Below are positions 20,021 through 32,679 of a DNA stretch of 64,000 nt, piece after piece. The translations under genes and the position numbers were made by a program. How positions within the stretch are numbered: position 1 is the first letter of the stretch; every line of letters starts with the position of its first letter. Origin of the DNA: Anisodus tanguticus (taxonomy: Eukaryota; Streptophyta; Magnoliopsida; Solanales; Solanaceae); contig CM067552.1 in NCBI GenBank assembly GCA_034509755.1, positions 17,400,048-17,464,047 of the forward strand, in the 5' to 3' direction. The notes under the pieces were generated by a model. That model was not told the origin of the DNA. It saw only the letters and a list, made by a program, of their open reading frames with translations, and searched no databases.

Positions 20021-23000
20021 TGTAATGACTCGTTTGGTCATTTAGGCATTTTACTATTTTACCCCTACTAACCATTCCCCTAGCACCATTAGAGTATGTT
20101 CGACTTGCGGGGATGGGTGGAGCGGTTCTCGAGGTAGTCGGGTGAATCTTGGTTGATTTTGGAGGAAATTTGAAGCTTTTAAATTAAATAAGTTAAAAAG
20201 TGTTGACCAATAGTTGACTTTGAGTATATGGATTCATTTCCGATTTACGTCACTTTCTGCAGGTCCGGAGCGTCATTTATGACTTAGTCGAGTCCTTGAT
20301 TCGCTTCTCGAGGCGTTCATATGTATTTTGTGTCACTATTTATAATTTTGTGGAAGTTGAGTATTTTGAGGCTTTTTATAGAAAAATAGACCTTATCTCG
20401 GTCGTATGAGAATTCCGAGTGCGTGAGCAAGTTCGTAGTATCAATTATAGTCTAGTTGCATGTTTGATTTGTAACTGGGAAGTCTCGGATGAGTTTTGGG
20501 TTTCGGGTTGAACTTGATGAATATCAGGTCTCTACTAGTTTTCGATGTCCCACATCTGCGGAGTTTGGGGCCACACCTGCGGATTCGCTTTTGCAAAGTT
20601 TGGTCCGCTGGTATGATGTCGAGTGAGGTCAAGAAGGTTCCGCCTCTACGAGGAGTTTTCCGCAGGAGCGGGACTGCCTATTCGAATGTTTCTCCGTACC
20701 TGCGAGCCTGAGATATTTTAAGTGAGTCTACCCCTGCAGGTATTTTTCCGCAGAAGTGGCCCCATATCTGCGAGGGATTTTCCGCATATGCGGAATCGCT
20801 AAATCATAAAACATGTTTTATTTTCTACTTTTCCAACTTCGAACATTTTTACCCTAAATATTTTCTTGGATAATGGAGCTCGGTAGAGGGAGAAAGTTGA
20901 GGATTTTTGCATGGAAAATCTTGGGGTAAGACTCTTTAACTTGTTTTATGATTTTACCTGGATTTGTATAAAGATTTCATGGTAGGAAACTTGATTTTCA
21001 AAGAGGGGTTTTGAGGCATAAACCCTAGGTTGAAATTGAACCATCTCTTACTTTAAATGTTGCATTCTTGGAAAATTTTGAATCTAATCATTTAATCATT
21101 GGGGTAAATAGTTTCTAAGCTTGAATCTTTCTTTTACTTAAATTTTGGATTATGGAAAGTAAGGGCTTGAAGACGATGAACCCTAGATGTGTGATGATTT
21201 TTTAAATAAATTGGTAAATGTTTTTGAAAGGATTTCATGACTTGTTGATTGGGGTGACTACTTCTAACTTCAATTTCGAATTTTGAACAAGTTTCCCAAC
21301 TGATTAAAATGTGTGTTTTCTTATAAAACTGAGATTCGAGTAGTTGTTTTCCCTTTATAGTATTGGTCCTTATATAATATTAAATGTGTTTGTTAACATA
21401 GGACTTACATGTATACGTCTTGACTACTACCGTCCGATGGTACTTTGGAATATGGTGTAGGAGTTTGTGGCACCTGCTCGGAATGAGGTAGCCTACAGTT
21501 TCTCTTTTGTAGACTTCGATATAAGTACGTATAAGTTATAAATATTAATGGGTATTAGGCGTGTTTAGGGGTCTCACCTTAGTGGTTGTGATGAGTGATT
21601 AGGTGGGTACCAGTGCTAAACTGTGATGATGGGTGATTTGAGGAATCAACCTTAAGTTGGTTCTGACTATTATTGTTTGGGCTTCTTGCCATTGTTGTGT
21701 TTTTTCATCACATTGCTTTCGATATGATATTTTGATTTACGTGGATTATGTGTTAATGACTTCCTAAAAATGCGTGATATTCATCTCTTATACTCAATTT
21801 CATCTCTTATACTCGATTTCATCTCATACATTCTAATTACTAGCCTTGGATTATCATTTGTATTCATACACTCATGGTTCTGATATGACAATGAGAGTGG
21901 TATGAAAATATATTGTGGATCCAATGAGACCCGAAAATGTAAGGATATATTATGAGATGGTTGGAAATATTGAGATATTTAATATGAATCCAAAGGGGTT
22001 TTGGTTTGACGATAATAATGATACGTGGAGGGTCGGGTTGCACACTTGCAACAGATGTTATTATAGCCAAGAGATGGGATCTGTTGAGAAATTATGTATG
22101 AGTATATGGACTTTGCGAGTCACCCATGGGTGTGCAGTTCATAGAATTGAATGATGTATACTGGAGACGAAAGGTACCTGTCATATGCATTGCATTCATA
22201 TCATTCATACATTCATTCATTCTTTGATTACTTGTTGTTTGGTAACGTGATATTAATTGGTTATTGGAACTTTGGCAATTTCCTGATTAAATAAATTTGG
22301 ATGATTGGATCGATTATATTGGACCAGAATGGTTGCACGATTGGCTTGTTCTCTGTGAATTGGGTCTTGTGGTTACACCTTTATGAGTCTAAGTACTTGT
22401 TGTCAGAATTTATTATGGCCGGTGTATTTTATTATGGTCGGTGGATTCTATTGTCTTGTATTGCTTGGTAATTGACAATGTTATTTGATAGAGGGTCTAG
22501 TAAAGGATTGGTCGAGGTGTTGTGGTTGTAGTTAAATGACTTGTATGTTATTCATGTGTAGATCCCATCGTTAATCAAGGATGTACGATGTAGACTTCTA
22601 CTTAGAGTATAATAAGGATGTTAAATGAGCGAGTATGTATCCTGCCCTTACTGGTATAGAATTGTAATCAAGCCCAAGAGTTAGAGAGAATAATAAGTTA
22701 ATATTGTAATGATAACACTAATCATGATACTAGAAAAGGATTGTGATATGAATCAGTGTACTAGGTCAACATGTCTTAATTCATTATTTGATAACTTGGG
22801 TAGGTGGTGTCAACATGATATGACTTAGACAAAGTTTACTGGTTGGTGGATATTAAGTGTAAGATCCCTGTGTGCAATATGAAGTCAATTGTACTTGACT
22901 GTGATTGAACCCTTCTGTGAATAAGGTAACTTATATGACTACTTGAACTACCTAGAATAGGATTGATTTGAGAATCAACTTGATGTTTATTTTTGTTATG

Positions 23001-23444
23001 TAACTTCTGTCGCTATCGGCCTATGATGCTAACGGGGGTACATTTTGTACTCATGCTACTCTTGCTGTATCTTTTACGTGAATGCAGGTATACAGTTAGT
23101 TCAGGTTGAAGATTGAGCACGTGGAGATTAGGGCATGCCATTCATCCTATCAACGACCTTAGTCTTTGTCTTAGTTAGATTGTTCTTATTCATCCAAGAC
23201 AGTGGTTGTTTATTTCTCTTTCTATTTTATTCTTAATAGTCCTTGTACAAGTCATACTAGGTTTTGGGAGTAAACGTTGTAAGGGTTAAATGATGTTAAA
23301 CATTTTAAGGAGTTTTGTTATATTATGTATTTTTCCTTCATTTTTGCATTGTTAACCTATTGATTGTAAATTATTTTGGGATTGGTTCGCCTATCGGGAG
23401 ATAGTGTAAGTGCCACCATGATGCCCGTGATTTGGGTCGTGAGA
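20021..23444 (+). repeat. Solo LTR of a Tekay-like Ty3 element, 3424 bp
   Basis: It starts TGTAATGACTCGTTTGGTCA and ends TTTGGGTCGTGAGA (the usual GTGACA end with one change), flanked by CCATT on both sides. No internal domain or coding sequence is present, so it is a solo LTR left by recombination between the two LTRs of an element. It shares its start and the GGGGATGGGTGG segment (20113) with the fragment at 10685-12662, and TCATTTATGAC (20272) with the LTR at 53291-56106. A hypervariable block at 20540-20800 alternates TGCGG and CCGCA words. The frames at 20496-20711 and 21915-22154 are chance. Confidence 0.85.
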
Positions 23445-25507
23445 CCATTACTGCGCGATCAGCATGTCAGTTGCGCAATAGCGCATCAGAAAAGTCATTT
23501 TAAAGCCCTAGGTCGTACCTCACACCCTAAATATGAAAAAATTGTTTTAGAAAAGGGAGATCTCAAGAACCCAACTTCCTCCAAGGTCCCTCCACCATCC
23601 AAGGTAAGTTTTAATGATAATTGCATGTTGATTCCAATTCCCTAACACCTTATTAACCTGATTAAACCCTTCTAATGTATAGATTATCGACTAAGTCTTC
23701 TCCCTGGAGAAAGAACTCTAGAATTCAAGAGACTTGAACGTCAAAAAGGTAAGATCTTCCTACTTCAATTGATTATAGCTTTGAATTAGTGATTATATAT
23801 TATAAGTTCTTGAGATATAAGTTGACGGGTATGATTGAAGAAAAGCATGAAGGTTGTATGTTTGGATATTGTTGACTTAGTGTTGTTGTTATCTTATAGG
23901 TGATGAAGAATGATGTTAATTGTATCTATATGAGATTGTAGAATTATCTAGGTGTAAGAGAATAGGTTGATGGGTGTAGAAATACCATTGATGAGAGTTG
24001 TGAAGCTTCATGCCTATCAAGTATTTGATAAAATGCTTAGATGACCAAAACACGATTATTATTACTAATATTGATTGTCTTTGCCTTATATTGCTATAGA
24101 TTAAAGTCAAAAAGGGAGTGACGAATATTGTAGTACTCTTAAAGGCCGAAATGGAGGTATGTAAGGCTAACTATATACTTGTGGAATGTTATTGACCTTC
24201 CACACGCCTTGTTCTTCATGAAGAGTTCAGAACTTCTATCCTTTGAGAATATAGTTTTGAGGTTGTTCATTATTATCATTCAAAAATTTGTGAACTCAGT
24301 ACGTAGTCCGTATAAGCTCATGTTTAACATCCCATGAGTATCAGTCATAGACCACAAAATGCTTATGTAAAAGTAATACTTTAAATCCCATGAATAGTTC
24401 ATGAATCCTTGTCTCAATTCAGTATAGAAGTAGTCAGTATTCCATATCAGAACCACAATATGAATTCATGTTCAGTATCGCATATCAGTATTTCAGTATG
24501 ACTCTCAAATCCATGTAGTATGATTCCATATCTCGGGATGTATCGGGATAGTAAAGAAATGTTCAGTGTTCATGTTAGAACCACAGGATGATTCTCAGGT
24601 TCATGTCAAGAATTACAGAGTGATGATCACATATATTTGGAACTGAGCCCACAATTTATGTTTATGTATACTTGGGACTGAGGCCACAAAATTGTGCTCT
24701 TATATATATGGGCCCAAGGCCACAGTTATATACAATTATATGGACCAGAGGCCACAGTTATATATAATTATATGGGCCCGAGGCCACAATTATGAATATT
24801 TATAAGTAGATGATTTTCCCATGCTTAGTAAGGGGTACTTGTGATTAAGATTTTTATGCTCAGTTCAATTATCCTTATGTTTTAGTCACAGTTCAGTTTC
24901 AATTTCAATAATCAATTCTGACTTACATTTATGATATGGGTTGCCCATTTTCCCGAGCACCCCACAACTATGTATTCTTTCAGTTGATTTTACATACAAG
25001 TACTATTCAAATGTACTTACGTCCCTTTTACTCGGGGTCTGCATTTCATGATGCATGTATTGATTTACAGGACGACAGATTTGCTCGTTAGGACTTCATC
25101 CTATCAGCTATTTGGTGAACTCCATTTCCTTCGGGGCATTGTCGTTAGTTTTCAGTAGTCATGTCATGTTAGACACTCAGTTATGCTAGAAGCCTTGTCC
25201 CAACAACAATTTAGTATTTTAGATTCATGTTAGAGGCTTTGTAGACTAGTCAATATATCAAGTTGGGTATTCAGCCTTGTGGGCTCCACTATTCTATTTT
25301 CAGACTATTTTCGCACTTATGTTTTAAAATAGTATTTTCAGTATTATTATAAGGTCACGTATTTTATTCAGACTATTCATGTTTTAACTTATATTCCGCA
25401 TCGATACATGTCTCATGTTGATTAAGCAAGTCATGTTGTTCACTCGGTCACATGCAGTGTGGCACCTAGTGTCGTGTTACATCCAGGCCCAGGTTCAGGG
25501 CGTGACA
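23445..25507 (+). repeat. Outer LTR, second part
   Basis: This continues the LTR that began at 19628 and ends GGGCGTGACA at 25507. Together the parts give about 2.45 kb. Flanking bases (TAGAC before, TTAAC after) agree at only three of five positions, so it may be a solo LTR with a decayed target duplication or one LTR of a rearranged element. It contains a 32-bp tandem repeat (24636-24800). No coding content is visible; the frame at 23376-23645 spans the junction and is meaningless. Confidence 0.65.
24636..24800 (+). repeat. 32-bp tandem repeat in the outer LTR
   Basis: TATATGG..C..(A/G)(A/G)GGCCACA starts at 24705, 24737 and 24769, exactly 32 bases apart, with two looser copies upstream (GGAACTGAGCCCACAA, GGGACTGAGGCCACAA). 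Similar short arrays occur at the matching place of the LTR at 40473-41658. Confidence 0.88.
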
Positions 25508-26050
25508 TTAACATTATCCACATTGGCATAAAGTATGAAGAGATTAAAGATAGAGATTTATGAAATATAAATATATTTTTCATTTTCTATTACGAATGGC
25601 GGAGAAAAATATTGAATTGGACAAATTATTTTCAATTCAAATTTTAAAATATTATTTAATTTAATAAAACTGGCTCAGATACCCTTGTCAAATTTAATAG
25701 ATGTAGACGATCTTTAATAGATTCACTAAATTATATATAACAAAAAGTTTGACAAAAGAAAGAAAACAATGTTTAAGATAAGTTGTTTGTGTACGTGATG
25801 AGTTCATATCTGGTGATAAATGCATTTAATTTTTTTCTTTATTCTTTTATTGATATTTGTTTATAAATGAAGTATTCATCGAATTAGAGATCGAGTAGAT
25901 CTATCAATTTTGACAATATCTAAGTTTAGTTCTATTCAATAACATATTAAAACATGAACCCAATAGAATATGTTTAATTCAATATTTTTCTCCCACGTCC
26001 ATAATAGAAAAAGAAAAGTTTTATCAAACTTTTATAGATCTCTTTTTCTT
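25508..26050. other. No gene recognised
   Basis: AT-rich sequence with no supported feature. Confidence 0.5.
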
Positions 26051-26190
26051 GTCCCTTCAAGAATTTTATCTTGAGTGAGATATGTCAAGTAATATTTGTG
26101 TGTGGACAACATTTGTCTGCTAATTCGAATGGATGAGTGCTTTCATAAGTATTACTTGTCAATTAGCATGTCTCACTCAAAATAAAATTT
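26051..26190. repeat. 140-bp inverted repeat, possible small MITE
   Basis: GAATTTTATCTTGAGTGAGA (26051) is complemented at about 26169-26190 by TCTCACTCAAAATAAAATT, and the arms continue inward with CAAGTAATATT against AGTATTACTTG. The loop is about 45 bases. No target duplication was found, so class is uncertain. Confidence 0.6.
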
Positions 26191-26611
26191 CTCCCTCTAG
26201 TGATATTACCTCCCGTATATCAGTATATGCTAGTAGAGTTATGAGATGTTCGCGTGCTTAATTTATTTTTGAAGGCTTCAATCCTGTATTTAAGATACCG
26301 ATTCCTTCTTTAGTAAATAGTATAGTACCTTTTCTGTTCTTTTTTATATTTGTTAGGTATGCATTTTGCATTCGCCTTAAAAATATCAATTAAGTGTTTA
26401 TTTTATTAAATTATTCTTATTAAATGTAGTTATTATGTTTTGAAAACCTAAATTGGACTACTAGTAATCCAATATTTGAAAAATGCTTACTTAGTTATGA
26501 GGATAAGAAATTATACACTGATTTATTAAAACAAACAAGTAAGAAGAGAAAGTAAAATTATTTTTAGCATAACAGACAAGTAAACAGTGACACACTAAGT
26601 AATATTAAGTA
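26191..26611. other. No gene recognised
   Basis: AT-rich spacer between two inverted-repeat elements; nothing else seen. Confidence 0.5.
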
Positions 26612-26932
26612 CTTTCTTTGTCACATTTTATGTGAACTTTTTTTTTTAAGCCATCTCAAAAAATATATATATGTCTTTGCAGAAATCATTTTAATCTTAG
26701 TAACTCCATTTTGTTTGTAATAACATGATTTGTTGGGACCTACTATATATAAAAGTACATTCTTTTATAAGGAAACGGAGAATGAAAAGACAGGTAAAAC
26801 CCTATCCACCACCAATGTAAAAGTATAATTTCGGTACGTTTCCATATCCGGCTTTGAGTCGACGCTTATTTAATTTGTTAAATTATGTACCCAATTAAAT
26901 TAAATGTGTTCACATAAAAAGAACATAGAGAA
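26612..26932. mobile_element. Stowaway-like MITE
   Basis: Between two TA dinucleotides (26610-26611 and 26933-26934) the ends are imperfect inverted repeats: CTTTCTTTGTCACATTTTAT on the left and, on the other strand, TTCTCTATGTTCTTTTTATG on the right, both followed by TGAAC. These are degenerate forms of the CTCCCTCCGT...TATGTGAAC terminus of Stowaway elements. There is no coding sequence. Confidence 0.7.
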
Positions 26933-27048
26933 TACCACTTTTCCTTTATACAGAAAAAAAAAAATATCAAGCATCTGCATCCCAAGGTGAGACTCAATAT
27001 GCTAAAACCCTTTGTAAAGGAGGTCAAATATATGCTCTTTTACCGACA

Positions 27049-27228
27049 TGGGTTGTGGTGAGATGGTTGAGATTTTTCCACCCTTAACTAGAGGTCTTGG
27101 ATTTGAGCCTTTGAGAATGGAAATAAATTATGTTGGGAATGCCGCCCCAGAAATGGACCATGTAGTGCGCGATCCAAATTTAGTTGATCTCCATTACGGA
27201 TACCAGACATCGGATAGATTTTTTTTAA
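27049..27228 (+). mobile_element. SINE, tRNA-headed
   Basis: It reads TGGGTTGTGGTGAGATGGTT (A-box region), CCCTTAACTAGAGGTCTTGG, a B-box-like GGATTTGAGCC, and later GATACCAGACATCGGAT before an A/T tail. It is the same family as at 19275 and 49170 and the only one of the three on the plus strand. The 80-codon frame across it is not a gene. Confidence 0.82.
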
Positions 27229-27639
27229 AAAAATGCTCCTCCGATTCTTTCAACTCTGATAACTCTACGGGATCCATCATATACAAATGAGTATACATAT
27301 ATAGATATGTATGTCATCTCCTCGATAGTAAGTTAATACAAAACTCAATCTATTGCATATGTGGTAAACTTGATAAATCATTCGAAAAATATCAAACAAT
27401 TCAGTCCGAACTGAAATTGTGATTAAGAGTAAGATCAGAGTCTTATCTCAGGTGTCGTGGACTGTAGCACACAATGAACTCCAAACAATCTTTTTCGAAC
27501 ATCCTTTTAACTTTTATTGCGGAAAAGATATGATATTGCCCGTTAGCGCAACTATAGTGCCATTCTACCTAAAGCGCGACTCCCCCAGAATGTCAAATGT
27601 CATTTTATGGCATGATTCAAGTGTAACATGAAATGATAG
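27229..27639. other. No gene recognised
   Basis: A spacer; a reading frame at 27419-27631 shows no domain and is not supported. Confidence 0.5.
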
Positions 27640-29435
27640 TAGTAACACCCCGTAACCTAGTGTTAGGATGTGTTGTAGTAAATTCATATAATCTTGAAGG
27701 AATTAAAGTTATTTGTGAGGTTGTAGAAGGTTTATAACATTGTTAAGAGGTTACATGAGGATTAGAGGTGGAACGAATCAGAGAAAATGAATTTCATCGA
27801 AGTTCGAAATATTGAGCAAGTTATACATACCGTGTGAAAATTTGGTCATATTCAAATATGTAGATCTAGAGCTCAGTATATAAAGAGGCAATGGACTAGT
27901 GTTATATCGCATGATTATGTTAATGAGTTTATGAAGTGTGTTTAAAATAATTGTTATTTAAGTAAATTGAGATCGAAAAATTAATAATGTATATAATTAA
28001 TTAAATGCTAGATTGTAGTAGAGATAAAAGAATTTAATAATAGGTTAAAAGGATAATGGTAGGAGACAAATTCCTCCACATCTCGTAATGGAAATAAAAG
28101 CATCTAATGACTATGTACTAGGTTGCCTAGGTGTCATCTTTACATGAAGAACAATTATGTTAGGGATGACTTATATATGTGTGGACCCCACTTATTATAA
28201 TAAGGTATATGAAAATAAAAGTATCACCCTTATTGAATAATAATTTTAGAAAGAAAATGGCACCAACTTTTCCACAATACATAGTCATCTCTTTTGAGAC
28301 CAATTGATATGCAAGATATAAAAAAAATGGAGTAGCAACAGGAATTCTCTTTAGCAAGAAGCAACGTTTCTCATTTAAAGTGGATCGAAGGTTACTTCAT
28401 AGTGAAGTGAGGTGATTCTACCCTCGGAAACTCGTACAGATCGTGTACGTCACCTCTTCTCGTTTGTTGTGTGTTGGGGAGTTCTTATAGGATTGAAATA
28501 AGCTTAAAAGGGGATTGTTCTTGCTAGATCATGATAAGACTCTACTTCATCTATGTATATCTAAGGTTATACAAGGCATAACTAGCTTGTGGAGTCGACA
28601 ATTCATGAAGTAAAGGTCGCAAATCGTAGTTATGATATTATTATCTATTGGACTGTTTTGGGTTGTTCTTGAGCTATCTTATGGCTGGAAATTTTGAAGA
28701 GTGGCTTGAATATGTTTTGATGTTGTCTTAGAGGTGTTGAATAGAAGAATAAAGTGTTAGAAGAGAGTTAATTCTTATTATGAGGCGAGTTTGTCGCTCA
28801 GATATTGTATTCTAGTTTTCCCTAAGTTGACGATAGTTCTATTGTCGTTTGTTTTAGATTGAAGTATTCTACAAATAGAGTGCATTGCGGATTGTGTTGA
28901 TTAGACGATGAGAGGTATGTAACGTCTATCCTTTCTTTTTTGACATGATTCAGAATGATTATCTGTTTACAAAAGAAGTAATTAAAGACGCATTTTATTC
29001 TTGCTTTTGTTTGTCCCTTGTTGGGAGTACTTTCATGTCCTAGAGCCTTCTCTTGTCATGTATTGACTTGATTGATATTCTAAGCTTGATGTATGTCTTG
29101 CTTCCTCCTAAAAGGAAAAGAGTCGGAAGTACATATTCATAGAAACGATCAAATGTCGTACAAGAGTAAAAGAACAAGTCTTATAAAGTATAAGCGCCAA
29201 GAGTTCTATAGTTATATAAGTAAGTTACTGATCCTAAGAATGGGTAGAACTTTTCGTAAGAACGTCTACTTCTTAAGATATCAAAATGTAGGATTATAGA
29301 CTACCTCTATAGGTAAGTAATGAAATAGTTTAAGAAGTAACACATAACACATAAATGGATAAGCCTATGAGTTCTAGACGGGGATTCATGATGCCCTATG
29401 AATAAAGTATCAAACCAAAAATATCGTAGAGTGTG
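27640..29435 (+). repeat. LTR, first part, interrupted by the Athila-like element
   Basis: The start TAGTAACACCCCGTAACC is a mutated TGTAACACCCCG LTR start. The sequence is non-coding and ends at the GTGTG target site of the Athila-like insertion, resuming at 40473. The start is near-identical in style to the LTR at 19628, suggesting related families. The frame at 28160-28357 (minus) and others are not supported as genes. Confidence 0.6.
29431..29435. repeat. Target site duplication GTGTG, left copy
   Basis: GTGTG precedes the TGTTAGGTAG start of the Athila-like 5' LTR and recurs at 40468-40472 directly after the 3' LTR. Confidence 0.88.
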
Positions 29436-30864
29436 TGTTAGGTAGATTTTAGTACTGTTTTAGAGTGTATTTTAGGGAGACTTTGTTTGTCTTTTAGTTG
29501 TCTTGTGCAGTATTATGCGTGTTGTTTTGTGTTTTCAGGTTTTAAGCGATTCAGAAAGGAATAAGGTGAATCCAAAGGAAATAGGCGGTTATTGAGAACA
29601 AAAATGCATATCTGGTCACAAGTAATAAGTCAAAGAAGCTCGGAAAGCAGTTTAAACAAACTCTGGACGAAGAACACTGAAGGGTCGCGGCGCCACAATT
29701 GAAGGGTCGCAGCCGAGGAAGCAAGAGCCGAGGCGCCATGTAGGCAGAAGTCTAGAAGAAGTTGCTCAGAATTATAGCCGCAATGCTACTTAGTTACAGC
29801 CGCGGCGCTTGAAACGTCGACGAAGGCGCCGCAGCGCCCAACATTAGAGCTGCGACTCCCCACTGGCAGAAATCAATTTGATTTTCAGAGCTAATTAGAG
29901 TCGCGACTCTCTAATAGCTGAGCCATGGCGCCGACGAAGTCTAGGCAGTGAAAAACCTAATTTTAACAAGGGCAAAAAGGTCCATTCTGGGTTTTTTCGT
30001 GATATGTGCTGGGGGAGGCACATTTTGGAGAGAATCGGACATTGGAGGCAAGAAACAAGAGAGCAAGAAGCAATTAGAGACATCTATTGTTCAAATTCTT
30101 TTCCTTTTCTTTACTTTAATTCAGTTCATGTTGGATATTAAGTTAATTAGTCTTCTTAGCATGTCTATGAGCAAATTATGTTGATTGGGGTTTTCCGTTG
30201 AATCACTTGAAACTCTGTTATGATTTAATACATTGCTAATGTTTTTCTTCATTTATTAAGATCTCTTCAACTTGCGTTTATTAAATGAGAATTAATTGGC
30301 CATTAGTTTTCATTACCTATATGATTTCAAATCAAAATCTGAAACGAGAGATTTGAATATGATGTAGTTTATTAGACGTAGGTTTAATCTTGAACGAGAG
30401 TATCACTATGGCCTTTGTAGTTTTTTTAGGTTATTGATCTTAATCCTCCTATGTGATTGAATTTATCATAGAAATATAGAAAATTCTCACTTCGATTGAG
30501 TTTTTATATGTCCTAACCGGAATATAGAACATCTCAGTTATATGCTATCTTAATAAGAAGAAAAATCATCAGTCTTGCATTAATTAATGATAGAGTGGAA
30601 AGTTGAGGAGATTGGAAACCTTGATTGCCTTCATTACTGAATTAATCTTCGTGTATTTTCACTGCTATTTTATTCCCGCAATCTATTTTAGTTTTTTAAT
30701 TCTTTAGTTTAGAAATCACCACTTATATTCGTTTGCCAAATAGAAACTAAATGTTAGTTAATTGGTACTTGATAAATCAGTCTCTGTGGACGATACTCAG
30801 TTTTACCAAAATTACTACGAATTGCGATAAGTACACTTGCGTAGCATATAGAAATAACGCAACA
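29436..30864 (+). repeat. Athila-like 5' LTR
   Basis: Starts TGTTAGGTAGATTTTAGTAC, ends AATAACGCAACA. A CpG-rich stretch (29685-29940) is built of GGGTCGC, GCCGCGGCGC and GTCGCGACTC words. Its partner at 39028 has an 11-12 base insertion near 39232 relative to this copy. Confidence 0.93.
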
Positions 30865-30870
30865 AGTTTT

Positions 30871-30888
30871 TGGCGCCGTTGCCGGGGA
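30871..30888 (+). promoter_or_regulatory. Primer binding site (tRNA-Asp type)
   Basis: TGGCGCCGTTGCCGGGGA lies six bases after the LTR end. It is the standard primer site of Athila and several related plant Ty3 elements, matching the 3' end of tRNA-Asp from family knowledge. Confidence 0.9.
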
Positions 30889-31137
30889 CTGAAGTATTAT
30901 CAATATCAAAATAATTAATCTTATTTCTAATTCGTTGTTCCTAGAACACATTTTTTTACTTAATCTGCGTACATTGTTTTTATCAATTTTAGGTAGCTTT
31001 GTTGTATGTGAAGCAGAAGAGGAGCAGACAACCTTGTTCCTCTGAATCCGGAGATTGAAAAAGCATGCAAGCAGAACTGAAAGAGCAAAATAATTATTGA
31101 TTCAACCACTATAGCAAATAAACATGATAATGATGGG

Positions 31138-32660
31138 TTGAATGGAGGAGTACCAGCAAGGATAATAGACCCAGCTCAGAATCCTGCCACGAGAATCTTA
31201 CGGGACTACATATTGCCAACTGTTACAGGAGTGCAGACATGCATAAGACCACCAGTTGTGGAAGCAAATAATTTTAAGATTAAACCATCAATCCTGCAGA
31301 TGGTGCAGAGCACAGTTCAGTTTGGTGGATTACCCTCTGAAGATCCACATATGCATTTGGCAAACTTTTTGGAGTTATGTGCTACCTTTAAGTATAGTGG
31401 TGTTACTGATGATGTCATTAGGTTGAGACTCTTCTCATTCTCACTAAGGGACCGAGCCAAAAGTTGGTTGAACTCTCTGCAAGCTAACTCTATCACTACG
31501 TGGCAAGACCTAGCTCAGAAGTTTCTTGCAAAGTTCTTCCCTCTATCAAAGGCTGCTAAGTTTAGGGGAGAACTAAACAACTTCTATCAGCTTGAAGGAG
31601 AATCTTTGTATGATGCTTGAGAAAGATTCAAAGAGTTGCAAAGCAAGTGTCGTCATCATTGCCTTGATCAGTGGATGTTAGTCCATAATTTTTATAATGG
31701 TTTGTGTGGTACTACTTGTACCATAATTGATGCTGCTACTGGAGGGACATTCATGAGCAAGAGTGCTAATATGGCGTATGAGCTGTTGGAAGATATGACA
31801 ACAAATAATCATCAGTGGTCCGATGAAAGATCTACCAACATCAAAAAAGTGGCTGGAGTTCATGAGTTGGATGCCATCACCGTACCTTAGTCTTTTTTCC
31901 ACCATCCTCTGCCGTAAAAGAAGCAACAGGTTAATTGCTCAAGTTGCTTATTTGACAAAGCAATTACAGCAAAATACTATGGCAGCCAATGCTGTTCAGA
32001 CGCAGGTAGGATGTGAAATTTGTGGAGGACCGTATACTTTTGATCATTGCACATCAGTGGATCCTAACAATGTACCTATGGATCAAGCACAAGTTCAGGC
32101 AGTTGGAAACTTTCAAAGGCCCTAAAACAACCCATTCTCTCAACACTTACAATCCTGGGTGGAGGAATCATTCTAATTTTTCATGGAGAAACAGCCAGAA
32201 CCAACAACCACAGTTCCAAGAGCAGTATCAACAGAGTAATTAACAACTGCCCATAAGTCAAGCTTCGTCGTCTCAGCAGCCCAGACCACAAGTTCAATAA
32301 GCTGACCCCAATGAATTGCAAACAGCCTTGTTGACCCTCACAAATTCCCAACTCAGTTCATGACTGAAATGAGATCATTTATCCGAAACTTGGAGACACA
32401 AGTGGGGCAGTTAGCAAGCAAGTTGAATAACAGACCTCAAGGGAATCTCCCTAGAAATACTATTGTGAACCCGAATGAGTAGTGTCAGGTCATCACCTTG
32501 AGAAGTGGTAAGCAAGTTGAGCAGTCTACAACCTAACCATCTGCTGAAAAGAATGACAACTCGGGAGATATATCTGGGTTAGAGAAAGAGGGGGTTACTG
32601 AAGACTACACTGGTACAGGAAAGGCACCACCAGCGGTTATTGTTGATCGTCAAATCAGAA
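31138..32660 (+). pseudogene. gag: Athila-like gag, broken
   Basis: The first open part (31138-31620, no ATG at its first codon) has the Athila capsid motifs: ILRDYILPTV, FKIKPSILQMVQ, FGGLPSEDPHMHL, LRDRAKSWLNSL and TTWQDLAQKFLAKFFP. A TGA at 31618-31620 sits where SLYDAWERFKEL would be expected, i.e. a lost Trp. The same frame continues to 31890 (MLVHNFYNGL). A frameshift follows; 31823-32125 in another frame carries a Cys/His knuckle, CEICGGPYTFDHC, then a Gln/Asn-rich stretch and, in a further frame, RNLETQVGQLASKL (near 32385) and a TLRSGK-like end (near 32505). At least one stop and two frameshifts prevent translation. Confidence 0.88.
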
Positions 32661-32679
32661 TTCCATACCCTTAAAGACT

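Noticed and set aside
19628..25507. A full internal domain between the two LTR-like borders
   Set aside because: No gag or pol motif in any frame; the layout is fully explained by an outer LTR plus an inserted solo LTR.
27049..27130. tRNA gene
   Set aside because: A- and B-box-like words are present but no cloverleaf; the tail matches the SINE family seen three times.
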